NCBI RefSeq assembly: GCF_004348895.1
Contig: NZ_RRZK01000038.1
Span: 105,318 to 169,317, forward strand
Direction of reading: 5' to 3'
Origin: Pseudomonas vancouverensis
GTDB taxonomy: Bacteria > Pseudomonadota > Gammaproteobacteria > Pseudomonadales > Pseudomonadaceae
DNA length: 64,000 nt
The notes below the pieces were generated by a model. The model ran no database searches. It was not told where the DNA came from and saw only the letters and a program-made list of their open reading frames with translations. Positions 8,122 to 16,518 of the stretch are shown piece by piece. The position numbers and the translations under genes were made by a program. Each line of letters begins with the position of its first letter. Position 1 is the stretch's first letter.

Positions 8122-8183
8122 AAAAGCTAATTTTTTGCTTTTGCGCAGTGTGCGCTCGACGTTCGCTTAAAGCAAATTCTTTG
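8122..8183. promoter_or_regulatory. Two copies of a candidate TetR operator
   Basis: The divergent MFS/TetR gap holds AAAGCTAATTTTTTG (8123-8137) and AAAGCAAATTCTTTG (8169-8183), identical at 13 of 15 positions and 46 bases apart. The first is also part of the inverted repeat AAAAGC...GCTTTT (8122-8142). Each copy is nearer one of the two genes, as expected for shared repression. Confidence 0.45.
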
Positions 8184-8246
8184 TGTTAAGGTCCGACTCA
8201 TGGCTTTTCATGACCGCGATTGCACAGGCAATACAGGAAGCACCCT

Positions 8247-8783
8247 ATGACAACTCCGACATTACGCCCCGGTGGCCGTAGCGCCCGGGTGCAGGAATCC
8301 ATTCACTCGGCGGTGCGTGAACTGCTCGAAGAGCAAGACCGCGCCAGCGTCACCGTACCCCTGATCGCCGCCCGCGCCGGGGTTACACCCTCGACCATCT
8401 ATCGACGCTGGGGCGATCTGTCGGCGCTGTTGGCGGACGTCGCCCTCGCTCGCATGCAGCCCGACAACGAGCCGATCAATACCGGCAGTCTGCGCGGCGA
8501 TATCACCACCTGGGCAGAACAGTACCTGGACGAGATGACCTCCGAACCCGGTCGCTGCATGTTGCGCGACGTGCAGGCAGCGCTGAAACCGAGCTACTGC
8601 GCGACCATCATCGGCAGCCAGCTGCAGACGATCCTTGATCGTTATCCGGATGAGCCGAAACCCGATGTGTACCATTTGACCAACCTGATCGCCGCGCCGA
8701 CGGTGTTCCGCATCCTGTTCTCCGAGGCGCCGCTGGAGATTGAGGAGTTGCATCGGTTGGTCGAGATTGCCTTGAGTCAGTAA
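8247..8783 (+). CDS. TetR-family transcriptional regulator
   Basis: The 178-residue protein has an N-terminal TetR DNA-binding domain; the helix-turn-helix is around residues 35-60 (VPLIAARAGVTPSTIYRRWG), followed by a C-terminal ligand domain. The ATG at 8247 begins MTTPTLRPGGRSARV and follows AGGAAG. It is divergent from the MFS gene at 6918-8108 and very likely represses that gene and itself from the shared gap. The inducer is unknown. Confidence 0.85.
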   Translation: MTTPTLRPGGRSARVQESIHSAVRELLEEQDRASVTVPLIAARAGVTPSTIYRRWGDLSALLADVALARMQPDNEPINTGSLRGDITTWAEQYLDEMTSEPGRCMLRDVQAALKPSYCATIIGSQLQTILDRYPDEPKPDVYHLTNLIAAPTVFRILFSEAPLEIEELHRLVEIALSQ

Positions 8784-8784
8784 A

Positions 8785-8815
8785 GCCGCCATCGCGAGCG
8801 AGCTCGCTCCCACAG
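8785..8815. repeat. Single REP element
   Basis: One REP core (GCGAGCGAGCTCGCTCCCAC) directly follows the tetR stop codon. It contains the palindrome GCGAGCGAGCTCGC. Confidence 0.7.
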
Positions 8816-8946
8816 GTTCGCGTACACAAAAACCCCCTGCGACACCCCGCCGCTCCACGACCTTGGTCGACACTGACTAACCCCGGACATCGTGCGAGAC
8901 TGTCTGTCCGGGCGGGAGGCCCGGAAGTCTTTTGTCTGGAGTCCAC

Positions 8947-11900
8947 ATGTCGCTGTCCACCGGGCTGATTGCCGCCGTCGCCCTGGCCTACATGGCCATC
9001 ATGTTCGCCATCGCCTTCTATGGCGACCGTCGCAGCGCGCCTTTGCCGCCGCGGATGCGAGCCTGGGTGTACAGCCTGTCCCTGGCGGTGTACTGCACCA
9101 GCTGGACCTTCTTTGGCGCGGTAGGCCAGGCCGCAGAGCAACTTTGGTCATTCCTGCCGATCTACCTCGGGCCGATCCTGCTGCTGCTCGGCGCGCCGTG
9201 GGTCCTGCAAAAAATGGTGATGATCAGCAAGCAGGAGAACATCACCTCCATCGCCGACTTCATCGCCGCGCGTTATGGCAAATCCCAGTCATTGGCAATC
9301 GTCGTCGCACTGATTTGCCTGGTTGGGGTGTTGCCTTACATCGCCCTGCAACTCAAGGGCATCGTCCTTGGCGTGAACCTGTTGATCGGTGCCGGCGCCG
9401 ACGCCATGGGCACCCGCGCGCAAGACACCGCACTGATCGTGTCGCTGGTGCTGGCGCTGTTCACCATCGTCTTCGGTACGCGCAACCTCGACGCCACCGA
9501 ACACCACCGCGGCATGGTCCTGGCGATTGCCTTTGAATCGCTGGTCAAGCTGTTCGCCTTTCTTGCCGTGGGCGCCTTCGTGACCTTCGGTCTTTACGAC
9601 GGTTTCGACGATCTGTTCAACCAGGCCATGCTCGCCCCGCGACTGGAGGAATACTGGAAGGAAACCATCAACTGGCCGTCGATGGTGGTGCAGACCGGCG
9701 TGGCGATGATGGCGATTATCTGCTTGCCACGGCAGTTTCACGTGACCGTGGTCGAGAACATCGAGCCCCAGGACCTGCGACTGGCCAAATGGGTGTTCCC
9801 GGCGTACCTGGCCCTGGCGGCATTGTTTGTCGTGCCCATCGCCCTCGCCGGCCAAATGATGTTGCCTGACTCGGTGCTGCCGGACTCCTTTGTCATCAGC
9901 CTGCCCTTGGCCCAGGCGCACCCTGCCCTCGCGCTGCTCGCTTTTATCGGTGGCGCGTCGGCGGCCACCGGCATGGTGATTGTCGCGAGCGTGGCGCTGT
10001 CGACCATGGTCTCCAACGACATGCTGTTGCCGTGGCTGCTGCGACGCAACAATGCCGAGCGGCCGTTCGAAGTGTTCCGCCAATGGATGCTGTCGGTGCG
10101 TCGCGTCAGCATCGTGGTGATTCTGTTGCTGGCCTACGTCAGCTATCGCCTGCTCGGCTCGACGGCCAGCCTGGCGACCATTGGCCAGATCGCCTTTGCG
10201 GCCGTGACCCAGCTGGCCCCGGCAATGCTCGGTGCGTTGTACTGGAAGCAGGCCAACCGTCGTGGGGTTTTCGCCGGTCTCGCCGCCGGTACCTTCCTGT
10301 GGTTCTACACGCTGATCCTGCCGATTGCCGCCCACAGTCTCGGCTTGCCCCTGGGGGCTTTCCCGGGGTTGGCGTGGCTGCACAGCAACCCACTGGGCCT
10401 GCCGATCAGCCCACTGACCCAAGGGGTCGTACTGTCTCTGGCAGGCAACTTCACCCTGTTCGCCTGGGTATCGGTGCTGTCACGAACGAGGGTTTCCGAG
10501 CACTGGCAAGCCGGTCGCTTCATCGGCCAGGAAATCAACGCCCGCCCCAGCGCGCGCTCCATGCTCGCGGTACAGATCGACGACCTGCTGAAGCTGGCTG
10601 CGCGTTTTGTCGGTGAAGAACGCGCCCGCCAGAGCTTCATCCGCTTCGCCTATCGTCAGGGCAAAGGCTTCAACCCGAACCAGAATGCCGATGGCGAGTG
10701 GATTGCTCACACCGAGCGTCTGCTGGCCGGTGTGCTCGGCGCCTCGTCGACCCGCGCGGTGGTGAAGGCGGCCATTGAAGGTCGCGAGATGCAGCTGGAA
10801 GATGTCGTGCGGATCGCCGACGAAGCCTCGGAGGTGCTGCAGTTCAACCGCGCCTTGCTGCAAGGGGCGATCGAAAACATCTCCCAAGGCATCAGCGTGG
10901 TCGATCAGTCGTTGAAACTGGTGGCCTGGAACCGTCGCTACCTGGAGCTGTTCAATTACCCGGACGGTCTGATCAGTGTCGGCCGGCCCATCGCCGACAT
11001 CATTCGATACAACGCCGAACGTGGCCTGTGCGGCCCCGGCGAGGCGGAGGTACACGTCGCCCGCCGCCTGCACTGGATGCGTCAAGGCCGTGCGCATACC
11101 TCCGAACGGCTGTTCCCCAATGGCCGGGTCATCGAGCTGATCGGCAATCCGATGCCGGGCGGTGGCTTTGTCATGAGTTTCACCGACATCACACCGTTCC
11201 GCGAAGCCGCGCAGGCGCTGACCGAAGCCAACGAAGGATTGGAACAGCGAGTCGCTGCGCGCACCCATGAACTGTCGCAACTCAATGTCGCCCTGACCGA
11301 AGCCAAGGGTAACGCCGAGGCTGCCAACCAGTCGAAGACCCGCTTCCTCGCCGCTGTCAGCCATGACCTGATGCAACCGTTAAACGCTGCGCGCCTGTTC
11401 TCGGCCGCGCTCTGTCATCAGGGCGACGGGCTCTCCAGTGAAGCGCAGAAACTGGTGGCGCACCTCGACAGTTCCCTGCGTTCAGCCGAGGATTTGATCA
11501 GCGACCTGCTCGACATCTCTCGCCTGGAAAACGGCAAGATCAACCCCAATCGACAGCCTTTTGCCCTCAACGAACTGTTCGACACCCTGGGCGCAGAGTT
11601 CAAGGCCCTGGCACAGGAACAGGGGTTGGTGTTCCGCGTCCGTGGCAGCAAACTGCGGGTCGACAGCGACATCAAACTGTTGCGACGCATCCTGCAGAAC
11701 TTCCTCACCAACGCCTTCCGCTACGCCAAAGGCCCCGTTCTGCTGGGCGTTCGTCGGCACAAGGATGAACTGTGCCTGGAGGTCTGGGACCGCGGTCCGG
11801 GCATTCCCCACGACAAGCAGCGGGAGATCTTCGAAGAGTTCAAACGCCTCGACAGCCACCAGACCCGCGCCGAAAAAGGCCTTGGCCTTGGGTTGGCGAT

Positions 11901-12417
11901 TGCTGATGGTCTGTGCCGCGTTCTCGGTCATACCTTGCGCGTGCGTTCCTGGCCGGGGCGCGGCAGCGTCTTCAGCGTCAGCGTACCGCTGGCCCGTGCG
12001 CAAACAGCCGCTCCGGCGAAAGCTGCGGAACTCAATGGCCACCTGCTCAGCGGTGCGCAGGTGCTGTGCATCGACAACGAAGACAGCATCCTGATCGGCA
12101 TGAACAGCCTGCTCACGCGTTGGGGATGCCAGGTCTGGACCGCACGCAACCGCGAGGAGTGCGCGGCGTTGCTTGAAGAGGGCGTGCGCCCGCAACTGGC
12201 CCTGGTGGATTACCACCTGGATCACGGCGAAACCGGAACGGGACTGATGGCATGGCTGCGCACGCAAATGGGCGAACCGGTTCCCGGCGTGGTAATCAGT
12301 GCCGACGGCCATCCCGAAACCGTCGCGCTGGTACATGCGGCGGGGCTGGATTACCTGGCCAAACCGGTGAAACCGGCGGCGTTGCGGGCGTTGTTGAACA
12401 GGCATCTGCCGTTGTAA
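8947..12417 (+). CDS. Hybrid histidine kinase with an N-terminal sodium/solute-symporter domain
   Basis: The 1156-residue protein is a membrane sensor. Residues 1 to about 500 form a multi-helix SSF domain (SLC5-like), as in CbrA-type sensors. A PAS-like domain follows near 640-770 (ISQGISVVDQSLKLVAWNRR), then a short coiled coil, a HisKA dimerisation box with SHDLMQPLNAAR (H806), a GHKL ATPase with DRGPGIP and GLGLGLAIADGL, and a C-terminal receiver with phospho-acceptor D1088 (LALVDYHLD). The start at 8947 follows GGAG. The kinase is an orphan here: no separate response regulator is adjacent. The stimulus may be a transported solute, but that is inference. Confidence 0.9.
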   Translation: MSLSTGLIAAVALAYMAIMFAIAFYGDRRSAPLPPRMRAWVYSLSLAVYCTSWTFFGAVGQAAEQLWSFLPIYLGPILLLLGAPWVLQKMVMISKQENITSIADFIAARYGKSQSLAIVVALICLVGVLPYIALQLKGIVLGVNLLIGAGADAMGTRAQDTALIVSLVLALFTIVFGTRNLDATEHHRGMVLAIAFESLVKLFAFLAVGAFVTFGLYDGFDDLFNQAMLAPRLEEYWKETINWPSMVVQTGVAMMAIICLPRQFHVTVVENIEPQDLRLAKWVFPAYLALAALFVVPIALAGQMMLPDSVLPDSFVISLPLAQAHPALALLAFIGGASAATGMVIVASVALSTMVSNDMLLPWLLRRNNAERPFEVFRQWMLSVRRVSIVVILLLAYVSYRLLGSTASLATIGQIAFAAVTQLAPAMLGALYWKQANRRGVFAGLAAGTFLWFYTLILPIAAHSLGLPLGAFPGLAWLHSNPLGLPISPLTQGVVLSLAGNFTLFAWVSVLSRTRVSEHWQAGRFIGQEINARPSARSMLAVQIDDLLKLAARFVGEERARQSFIRFAYRQGKGFNPNQNADGEWIAHTERLLAGVLGASSTRAVVKAAIEGREMQLEDVVRIADEASEVLQFNRALLQGAIENISQGISVVDQSLKLVAWNRRYLELFNYPDGLISVGRPIADIIRYNAERGLCGPGEAEVHVARRLHWMRQGRAHTSERLFPNGRVIELIGNPMPGGGFVMSFTDITPFREAAQALTEANEGLEQRVAARTHELSQLNVALTEAKGNAEAANQSKTRFLAAVSHDLMQPLNAARLFSAALCHQGDGLSSEAQKLVAHLDSSLRSAEDLISDLLDISRLENGKINPNRQPFALNELFDTLGAEFKALAQEQGLVFRVRGSKLRVDSDIKLLRRILQNFLTNAFRYAKGPVLLGVRRHKDELCLEVWDRGPGIPHDKQREIFEEFKRLDSHQTRAEKGLGLGLAIADGLCRVLGHTLRVRSWPGRGSVFSVSVPLARAQTAAPAKAAELNGHLLSGAQVLCIDNEDSILIGMNSLLTRWGCQVWTARNREECAALLEEGVRPQLALVDYHLDHGETGTGLMAWLRTQMGEPVPGVVISADGHPETVALVHAAGLDYLAKPVKPAALRALLNRHLPL

Positions 12418-12450
12418 TGATGCCGACCTCAGGCATGGGGTGACACGCCT

Positions 12451-12524
12451 GACGCCTTCGCGAGCAAGCTCGCTCCCACATTCGAGCGCATTCCAATGTG
12501 GCAGCGGGTTTGCTCGCGAAGCTT
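12451..12524. repeat. Inverted REP pair
   Basis: GCGAGCAAGCTCGCTCCCAC (12460-12479) faces a degenerate inverted copy, GTGGCAGCGGGTTTGCTCGC (12498-12517). The pair fills the gap between the convergent ends of the hybrid kinase gene and rmuC. Confidence 0.75.
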
Positions 12525-12530
12525 TTCGGG

Positions 12531-14009
12531 CTACTCCGGCAATTCGACCAGACCGTCGACATCGGTCATTGCCCGTTCCAGCAGATCCGCCGGCAGGCTT
12601 TTGCTCGCCCGTGCACCCAACAGCTTCAACTGCTCGCTGCGACTGACCAGGTTGCCGCGCCCTTCCGTCAGCTTGTTGCGCGCCGAGCTGTAGGCCTTGT
12701 CCAGTTGCTGCAAGCGATTGCCGACCTCATCCAGGTCCTGGATGAACAGCACGAACTTGTCGTACAGCCAGCCTGCGCGCTCGGCGATCTCACGGGCGTT
12801 CTGGCTTTGCCGTTCCTGCTTCCACAGGCTGTCGATGACCCGCAGGGTGGCCAGCAGAGTGGTCGGGCTGACAATCACGATGTTGCGGTCGAACGCTTCC
12901 TGAAACAGGCCCGGCTCGGCCTGCAACGCGGCAGAAAAAGCCGCTTCGATCGGCACGAAGAGCAACACGAAATCCAGGCTGTGCAAGCCATCGAGGCGCT
13001 TGTAATCCTTGCCGGCCAGACCCTTGACGTGATTGCGCAAAGACAGCACGTGCTGCTTGATCGCAATCTGGCCGATGGCCTCGTCTTCGGCGGCCACGTA
13101 CTGCTGGTAGGCGGTCAGGCTGACTTTGGAGTCGACGACCACCTGCTTGTCGCCCGGCAGGTAAATGATCACGTCCGGCTGGAAACGCTCACCATCAGGG
13201 CCCTTGAGATTGACCTGGGTCTGGTACTCGCGGCCCTTCTCCAACCCGGCATGCTCCAGCACCCGCTCCAGAATCAGCTCACCCCAGTTGCCCTGGGTCT
13301 TCTGCCCTTTCAAGGCGCGGGTCAGGTTGGTGGCTTCGTCGCTCAGGCGCAAGTTCAACTGCTGCAGGCGCTCCAGCTCCTTGGCCAGGGAAAAGCGCTC
13401 GCGGGCTTCGTTCTGATAGCTTTCTTCGACACGTTTTTCGAAGGACTGGATGCGTTCCTTCAGAGGATCGAGCAATTGCCCCAGGCGCTGCTGGCTGGTT
13501 TCGGCGAACCGCTGTTCGCGTTCATCGAAGATTTTCCCGGCGAGCTCGGCAAATTGCGCACGCAATTCATCCCGCGAACCTTGCAGGTCTTCGAGGCGTT
13601 GTTGATGACTGTCCTGCTGCTCGCGCAGCTCGGCTTGCAGCGAGGCGGCCTGGGCATCCAGACGGCGCAATTCGGCTTCTTTGCCGGCGCGCTCAAGGTT
13701 CCAGGCATGGGCGGCGTCGCGGGCATCGTCGCGCTCGATCTGCAGCAGTTCGACTTCTCGACGCAGTGCGGCCAGGTCCGCTTGCTTGGCTGCATTGGCC
13801 TGAAGCAGATCGGCGCCCTCATCGCGGCTGGCATCAAGCTGCGCGCTCAAGCCGTCCTGGGCCAATTGCGCCATGGCCAGACGCTCTTGCAGCAAGGCGA
13901 GGTCCGATTGCACCGTGCCTGCCCGGCGTTGCAGTTGCCAGGCCAGTACGAGCAACGGCAATCCGGCGCCTGCAAGACCCAGCAACAGGCTGGTCAAGTC
14001 CATGGCCAT
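12531..14009 (-). CDS. rmuC: DNA recombination protein RmuC
   Basis: The 492-residue protein has an N-terminal membrane anchor (LLLGLAGAGLPLLVLAW), a long coiled coil from about residue 30 to 230 and the RmuC nuclease-like domain behind it (NWGELILERVLEHAGLEKG, then VDSKVSLTAY). RmuC limits inversions at short inverted repeats and is predicted to have a restriction-endonuclease-like fold. The start at 14009 is chosen because AGGAG sits 5 bases before it; further in-frame ATGs at 14024 and 14003 have poorer ribosome sites. Confidence 0.93.
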   Translation of the reverse strand: MAMDLTSLLLGLAGAGLPLLVLAWQLQRRAGTVQSDLALLQERLAMAQLAQDGLSAQLDASRDEGADLLQANAAKQADLAALRREVELLQIERDDARDAAHAWNLERAGKEAELRRLDAQAASLQAELREQQDSHQQRLEDLQGSRDELRAQFAELAGKIFDEREQRFAETSQQRLGQLLDPLKERIQSFEKRVEESYQNEARERFSLAKELERLQQLNLRLSDEATNLTRALKGQKTQGNWGELILERVLEHAGLEKGREYQTQVNLKGPDGERFQPDVIIYLPGDKQVVVDSKVSLTAYQQYVAAEDEAIGQIAIKQHVLSLRNHVKGLAGKDYKRLDGLHSLDFVLLFVPIEAAFSAALQAEPGLFQEAFDRNIVIVSPTTLLATLRVIDSLWKQERQSQNAREIAERAGWLYDKFVLFIQDLDEVGNRLQQLDKAYSSARNKLTEGRGNLVSRSEQLKLLGARASKSLPADLLERAMTDVDGLVELPE

Positions 14010-14070
14010 AGACACTCCTGACATTGGGATAAAAACTGAAGGTTAACCAAGGCGCCGGAACTTGGACAGC

Positions 14071-14394
14071 TCAGTCTTCGACCAGCCCCAGCTCCCGCTG
14101 TGCACGGCGGTCACCGGCGCGAGCGGCTTGTCGCAAGAGGTCCTGGCCGATCCGCCGATCGCGGGCGTTATCACACTCGCGGCACATCAATTGGCCGAGA
14201 CGGCTTTGCGCAGCCACGACGCCTTCGCGGGCCGGCATTTTGAGCAAGCGCCCGGCGATGTGTTTGACCTGGGGCTTGTCGCCCAGCCGCGGACTGTCCA
14301 GCAACCACTCCGCCACACGCATCGAAAAGCGTTTTGTAGGAGAAACTGCAGGGGCTGTCGGGGAAGAGGAAACAGAAGATGAACGAAACTTCAT
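14071..14394 (-). CDS. Small Sel1-repeat-like protein
   Basis: The 107-residue protein ends in a Sel1/TPR-like helical hairpin array (SRLGQLMCREC followed by LLRQAARAGDRRAQRELG). Residues 1-25 are rich in Ser and Pro and look disordered. No good ribosome binding site precedes the ATG at 14394; an internal ATG at 14322 (MRVAEWLLDSP) is an alternative start giving about 83 residues. It lies upstream of rmuC on the same strand, 61 bases away. The role is unknown; Sel1 repeats mediate protein-protein contacts. Confidence 0.65.
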   Translation of the reverse strand: MKFRSSSVSSSPTAPAVSPTKRFSMRVAEWLLDSPRLGDKPQVKHIAGRLLKMPAREGVVAAQSRLGQLMCRECDNARDRRIGQDLLRQAARAGDRRAQRELGLVED

Positions 14395-15389
14395 AAAGCA
14401 CTGTGGGACAGATCGGAGGCGCGCAACTGTACTCTCTTTTTTTTACAGGTAAAGCTTAAAACATCCCGGCACGCCCGTCCTAGAGCAAGCGCTCGGGACA
14501 ATCCACAGAAGCTGTGGATAACTCAGTGGACAACCTCCCCCGAACCCCCGCAAAGCCCTGTGGAATGGGGCTCGCAGTCAAACTGACGATTTTTTCACCA
14601 GTAAAAAAAAGCCATGTTTTTCATTGACTTAAATTTTGCTTACAGGCAGCGATCCTGCTTGAAGCTGTCATGACAGCCGTGTGACGGAGTGCTCGACTTG
14701 TGTGCACAAGTGCCTTCTCGGTGGTTATATCAGCGCACTTTTTCGGCGCGTTTTTTTCCAGTGACGGTGGATAATCGCGTCAAAACAAGCTTCCTGGCAC
14801 TTTTGTGGTTACAAAGATCGGTGACCGGTGGTCGGATTCCGGGCCAATACAGGGCAGTGCCCCAGCTTGAAAAAGCCCTTTTGTTGCGCTATCAAGAAAT
14901 GCTTGCACGGGCCGTTCGTCGGTGTTAGCACAAACCTTGCTTCCCTTTATCAAGGCAACCCGTTACTATCCGCGGCGTTAGTACCAAGCTGAAAGTCAAT
15001 TCTGGTCGAACAAATCCCCCCGGACAGCCTTCCTCAAGGAAGCCTTCCCCGAAAAAGCGGGATCGACCACCTCGATGGTTTCCAGGTAAATCTTGCACTC
15101 ACACGGCCTTTGAATCGAAAACAAAGGGCGCTGTTCTGCTCGCTTACTCTGCTCGAACCAACCTGCAAATTGATCAGGATCTTCACCCCGGGCCCAGAAC
15201 CTTTGCCCTCGATGTGTTGCCTGCCCTCCTAAGTACCTACCTGCCAGCCCAAGCGCGCCAACTTATCAGCGCTTCAAACTGGCTGCTTTGTTCCAGTCGG
15301 GTTCTTCGTTCGGTCAAAGGTGATCGACGTTACTGGAACGTTTTAACGCTGCACGGTTCATATCCGTGTCAATTGTAGGAACACCATTA
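14395..15389. other. About 1 kb without a convincing gene; long upstream region of a small protein gene
   Basis: No frame here has a good start, ribosome site and protein-like composition; the longest plus-strand frame (14689-14928, GTG start) gives a low-complexity basic peptide and I do not call it. The region is AT-richer than its flanks at 14440-14650 and contains short hairpins such as CTTCCTCAAGGAAG near 15031-15044 and CCCCGAAAAAGCGGG near 15048-15062. It may hold a promoter with a long 5' leader, or a small RNA, in front of the gene at 15390. Confidence 0.4.
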
Positions 15390-15614
15390 ATGTCTACTCA
15401 AATCCAGACTCAGGATGCCATTCGCACCCTAACCAATGCTTTTGCCCCGATGAACTGCCTGATCATGGCCGCGCGCAAAGGCTGCTTCAGCTTCACCCTG
15501 GTCAACGAACACGGCATCGCCCGTCACAGCGAGCGCCTGTACCCCGATCAATACTCCAGCGCCGAGCCGCTGCAGGCCGTGATCGAGCGTACCCGTCAGG
15601 CACTGGTTGCCTGA
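15390..15614 (+). CDS. Conserved-looking 74-residue protein of unknown function
   Basis: The small protein (MSTQIQTQDAIRTLTNAFAP...) is soluble, with a predicted alpha/beta make-up and a single cysteine-containing segment (ARKGCFSFTLVNEHGIARH). I do not recognise the family. An AGGA lies about 10 bases before the ATG, and a strong terminator begins 25 bases after the stop, which supports a real, separately transcribed gene. The very long gap upstream is unusual for such a small gene. Confidence 0.7.
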   Translation: MSTQIQTQDAIRTLTNAFAPMNCLIMAARKGCFSFTLVNEHGIARHSERLYPDQYSSAEPLQAVIERTRQALVA

Positions 15615-15639
15615 CACGCCAGAAAGGCTGAAAACCTCG

Positions 15640-15667
15640 AAAGCCCCGCCAAAAGCGGGGCTTTTTA
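15640..15667 (+). terminator. Terminator of the 74-residue protein gene
   Basis: AAAGCCCCGC-CAAAA-GCGGGGCTTTTTATT is a textbook intrinsic terminator just after the stop codon at 15614. Confidence 0.9.
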
Positions 15668-15890
15668 TTGCCTGGTGTTTCGCGCGCCCCGCATAGCGGT
15701 TAAGCACCAAGGGATATAAGGGTTATAACTCGATGGCGGAAATATTTTAAAAACAGGCCTTTACGGCGCGAATATGACACTACACTTCAACTCAAGCGGC
15801 TTGACCCGCTTGCGGCGAGCCTGAGCCGATTCACAGCTGCCAAGCACCCCCCTTCAGGCATCGCCGTCCAATTGAGGTATCGAGGGTTTT

Positions 15891-16373
15891 ATGGGTATCG
15901 CTGCCAGCGAACTGTGCCGTTATGTGATTCGTCCCACGCTGATTTATCTGGGACGCCACAGCGCGACGGCCGAAGCCCTGCTGCTGGGCATCGCCGCCAG
16001 TCAGTCCGCCCTCGGTTCCGCCCTGCACGACCGCCGCGGTCACGGCCTGTACCGCATCGCAGAGCCGCGCCACCAGGCGCTTTGGGATCATTACCTGGCG
16101 CTGGATCCGGAACGTGCCAGCCTGGTTCGCGGGCTGGCCAGCCAGCACGCGTTCCTCAGCGGTCCGCACCTGGAGCTGACCGTCAACCTGCGTTACGCCA
16201 CCGCCATCGCCTGGCTGCTGGTCGAAGAACAGAACACTCCCCTCCCCGCCCCCGATGATTTGCTGGGCATGGCCAGAATCTGGCGCCAGACATTTCAACC
16301 CCAGGGGCGCCTGCGTGATTTCACTTACGCCTGGCAAACCTGTGTTTCACCGCTGAATCAGCTCGCCTGCTGA
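15891..16373 (+). CDS. Hypothetical protein
   Basis: The 160-residue protein begins MGIAASELCRYVIRPTLIYLG after GAGG. It is mostly helical, with no signal peptide or membrane helix that I can see. The stretch LLGIAASQSALGSALHDRRG and a later tryptophan-rich segment suggest a compact soluble fold reminiscent of phage-derived hypothetical proteins, but I do not recognise a family. It precedes the FadL-type porin gene on the same strand by 145 bases, so any functional link is unproven. Confidence 0.65.
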   Translation: MGIAASELCRYVIRPTLIYLGRHSATAEALLLGIAASQSALGSALHDRRGHGLYRIAEPRHQALWDHYLALDPERASLVRGLASQHAFLSGPHLELTVNLRYATAIAWLLVEEQNTPLPAPDDLLGMARIWRQTFQPQGRLRDFTYAWQTCVSPLNQLAC

Positions 16374-16470
16374 GTTTTCTGGATCCAAAAATCCGCGAGA
16401 AGTCGCGAATTTGGTCGGATTGTCCTACAAAACCGCTCTAAATCAAGCAATACAGCCTATGGCGCTGGGA

Positions 16471-16491
16471 CGAAAATGTTGGTAATTTTCG
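16471..16491 (+). other. Perfect hairpin in the fadL leader
   Basis: CGAAAAT-GTTGGTA-ATTTTCG forms a 7-bp stem ending 14 bases before the AGGAG (16506-16510) of the porin gene. It could be an mRNA structure or a protein site; there is no direct evidence for either. Confidence 0.4.
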
Positions 16492-16518
16492 CCCCGGTGA
16501 TCACCAGGAGTTCTAATA

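Noticed and set aside
12498..14021. Long plus-strand frame across rmuC
   Set aside because: It is an antisense shadow of the RmuC coding region, which has clear family motifs on the minus strand.
14689..14928. 79-residue plus-strand frame (GTG start) in the 1-kb gap
   Set aside because: No ribosome site, basic low-information sequence and no known motif; treated as non-coding for now.
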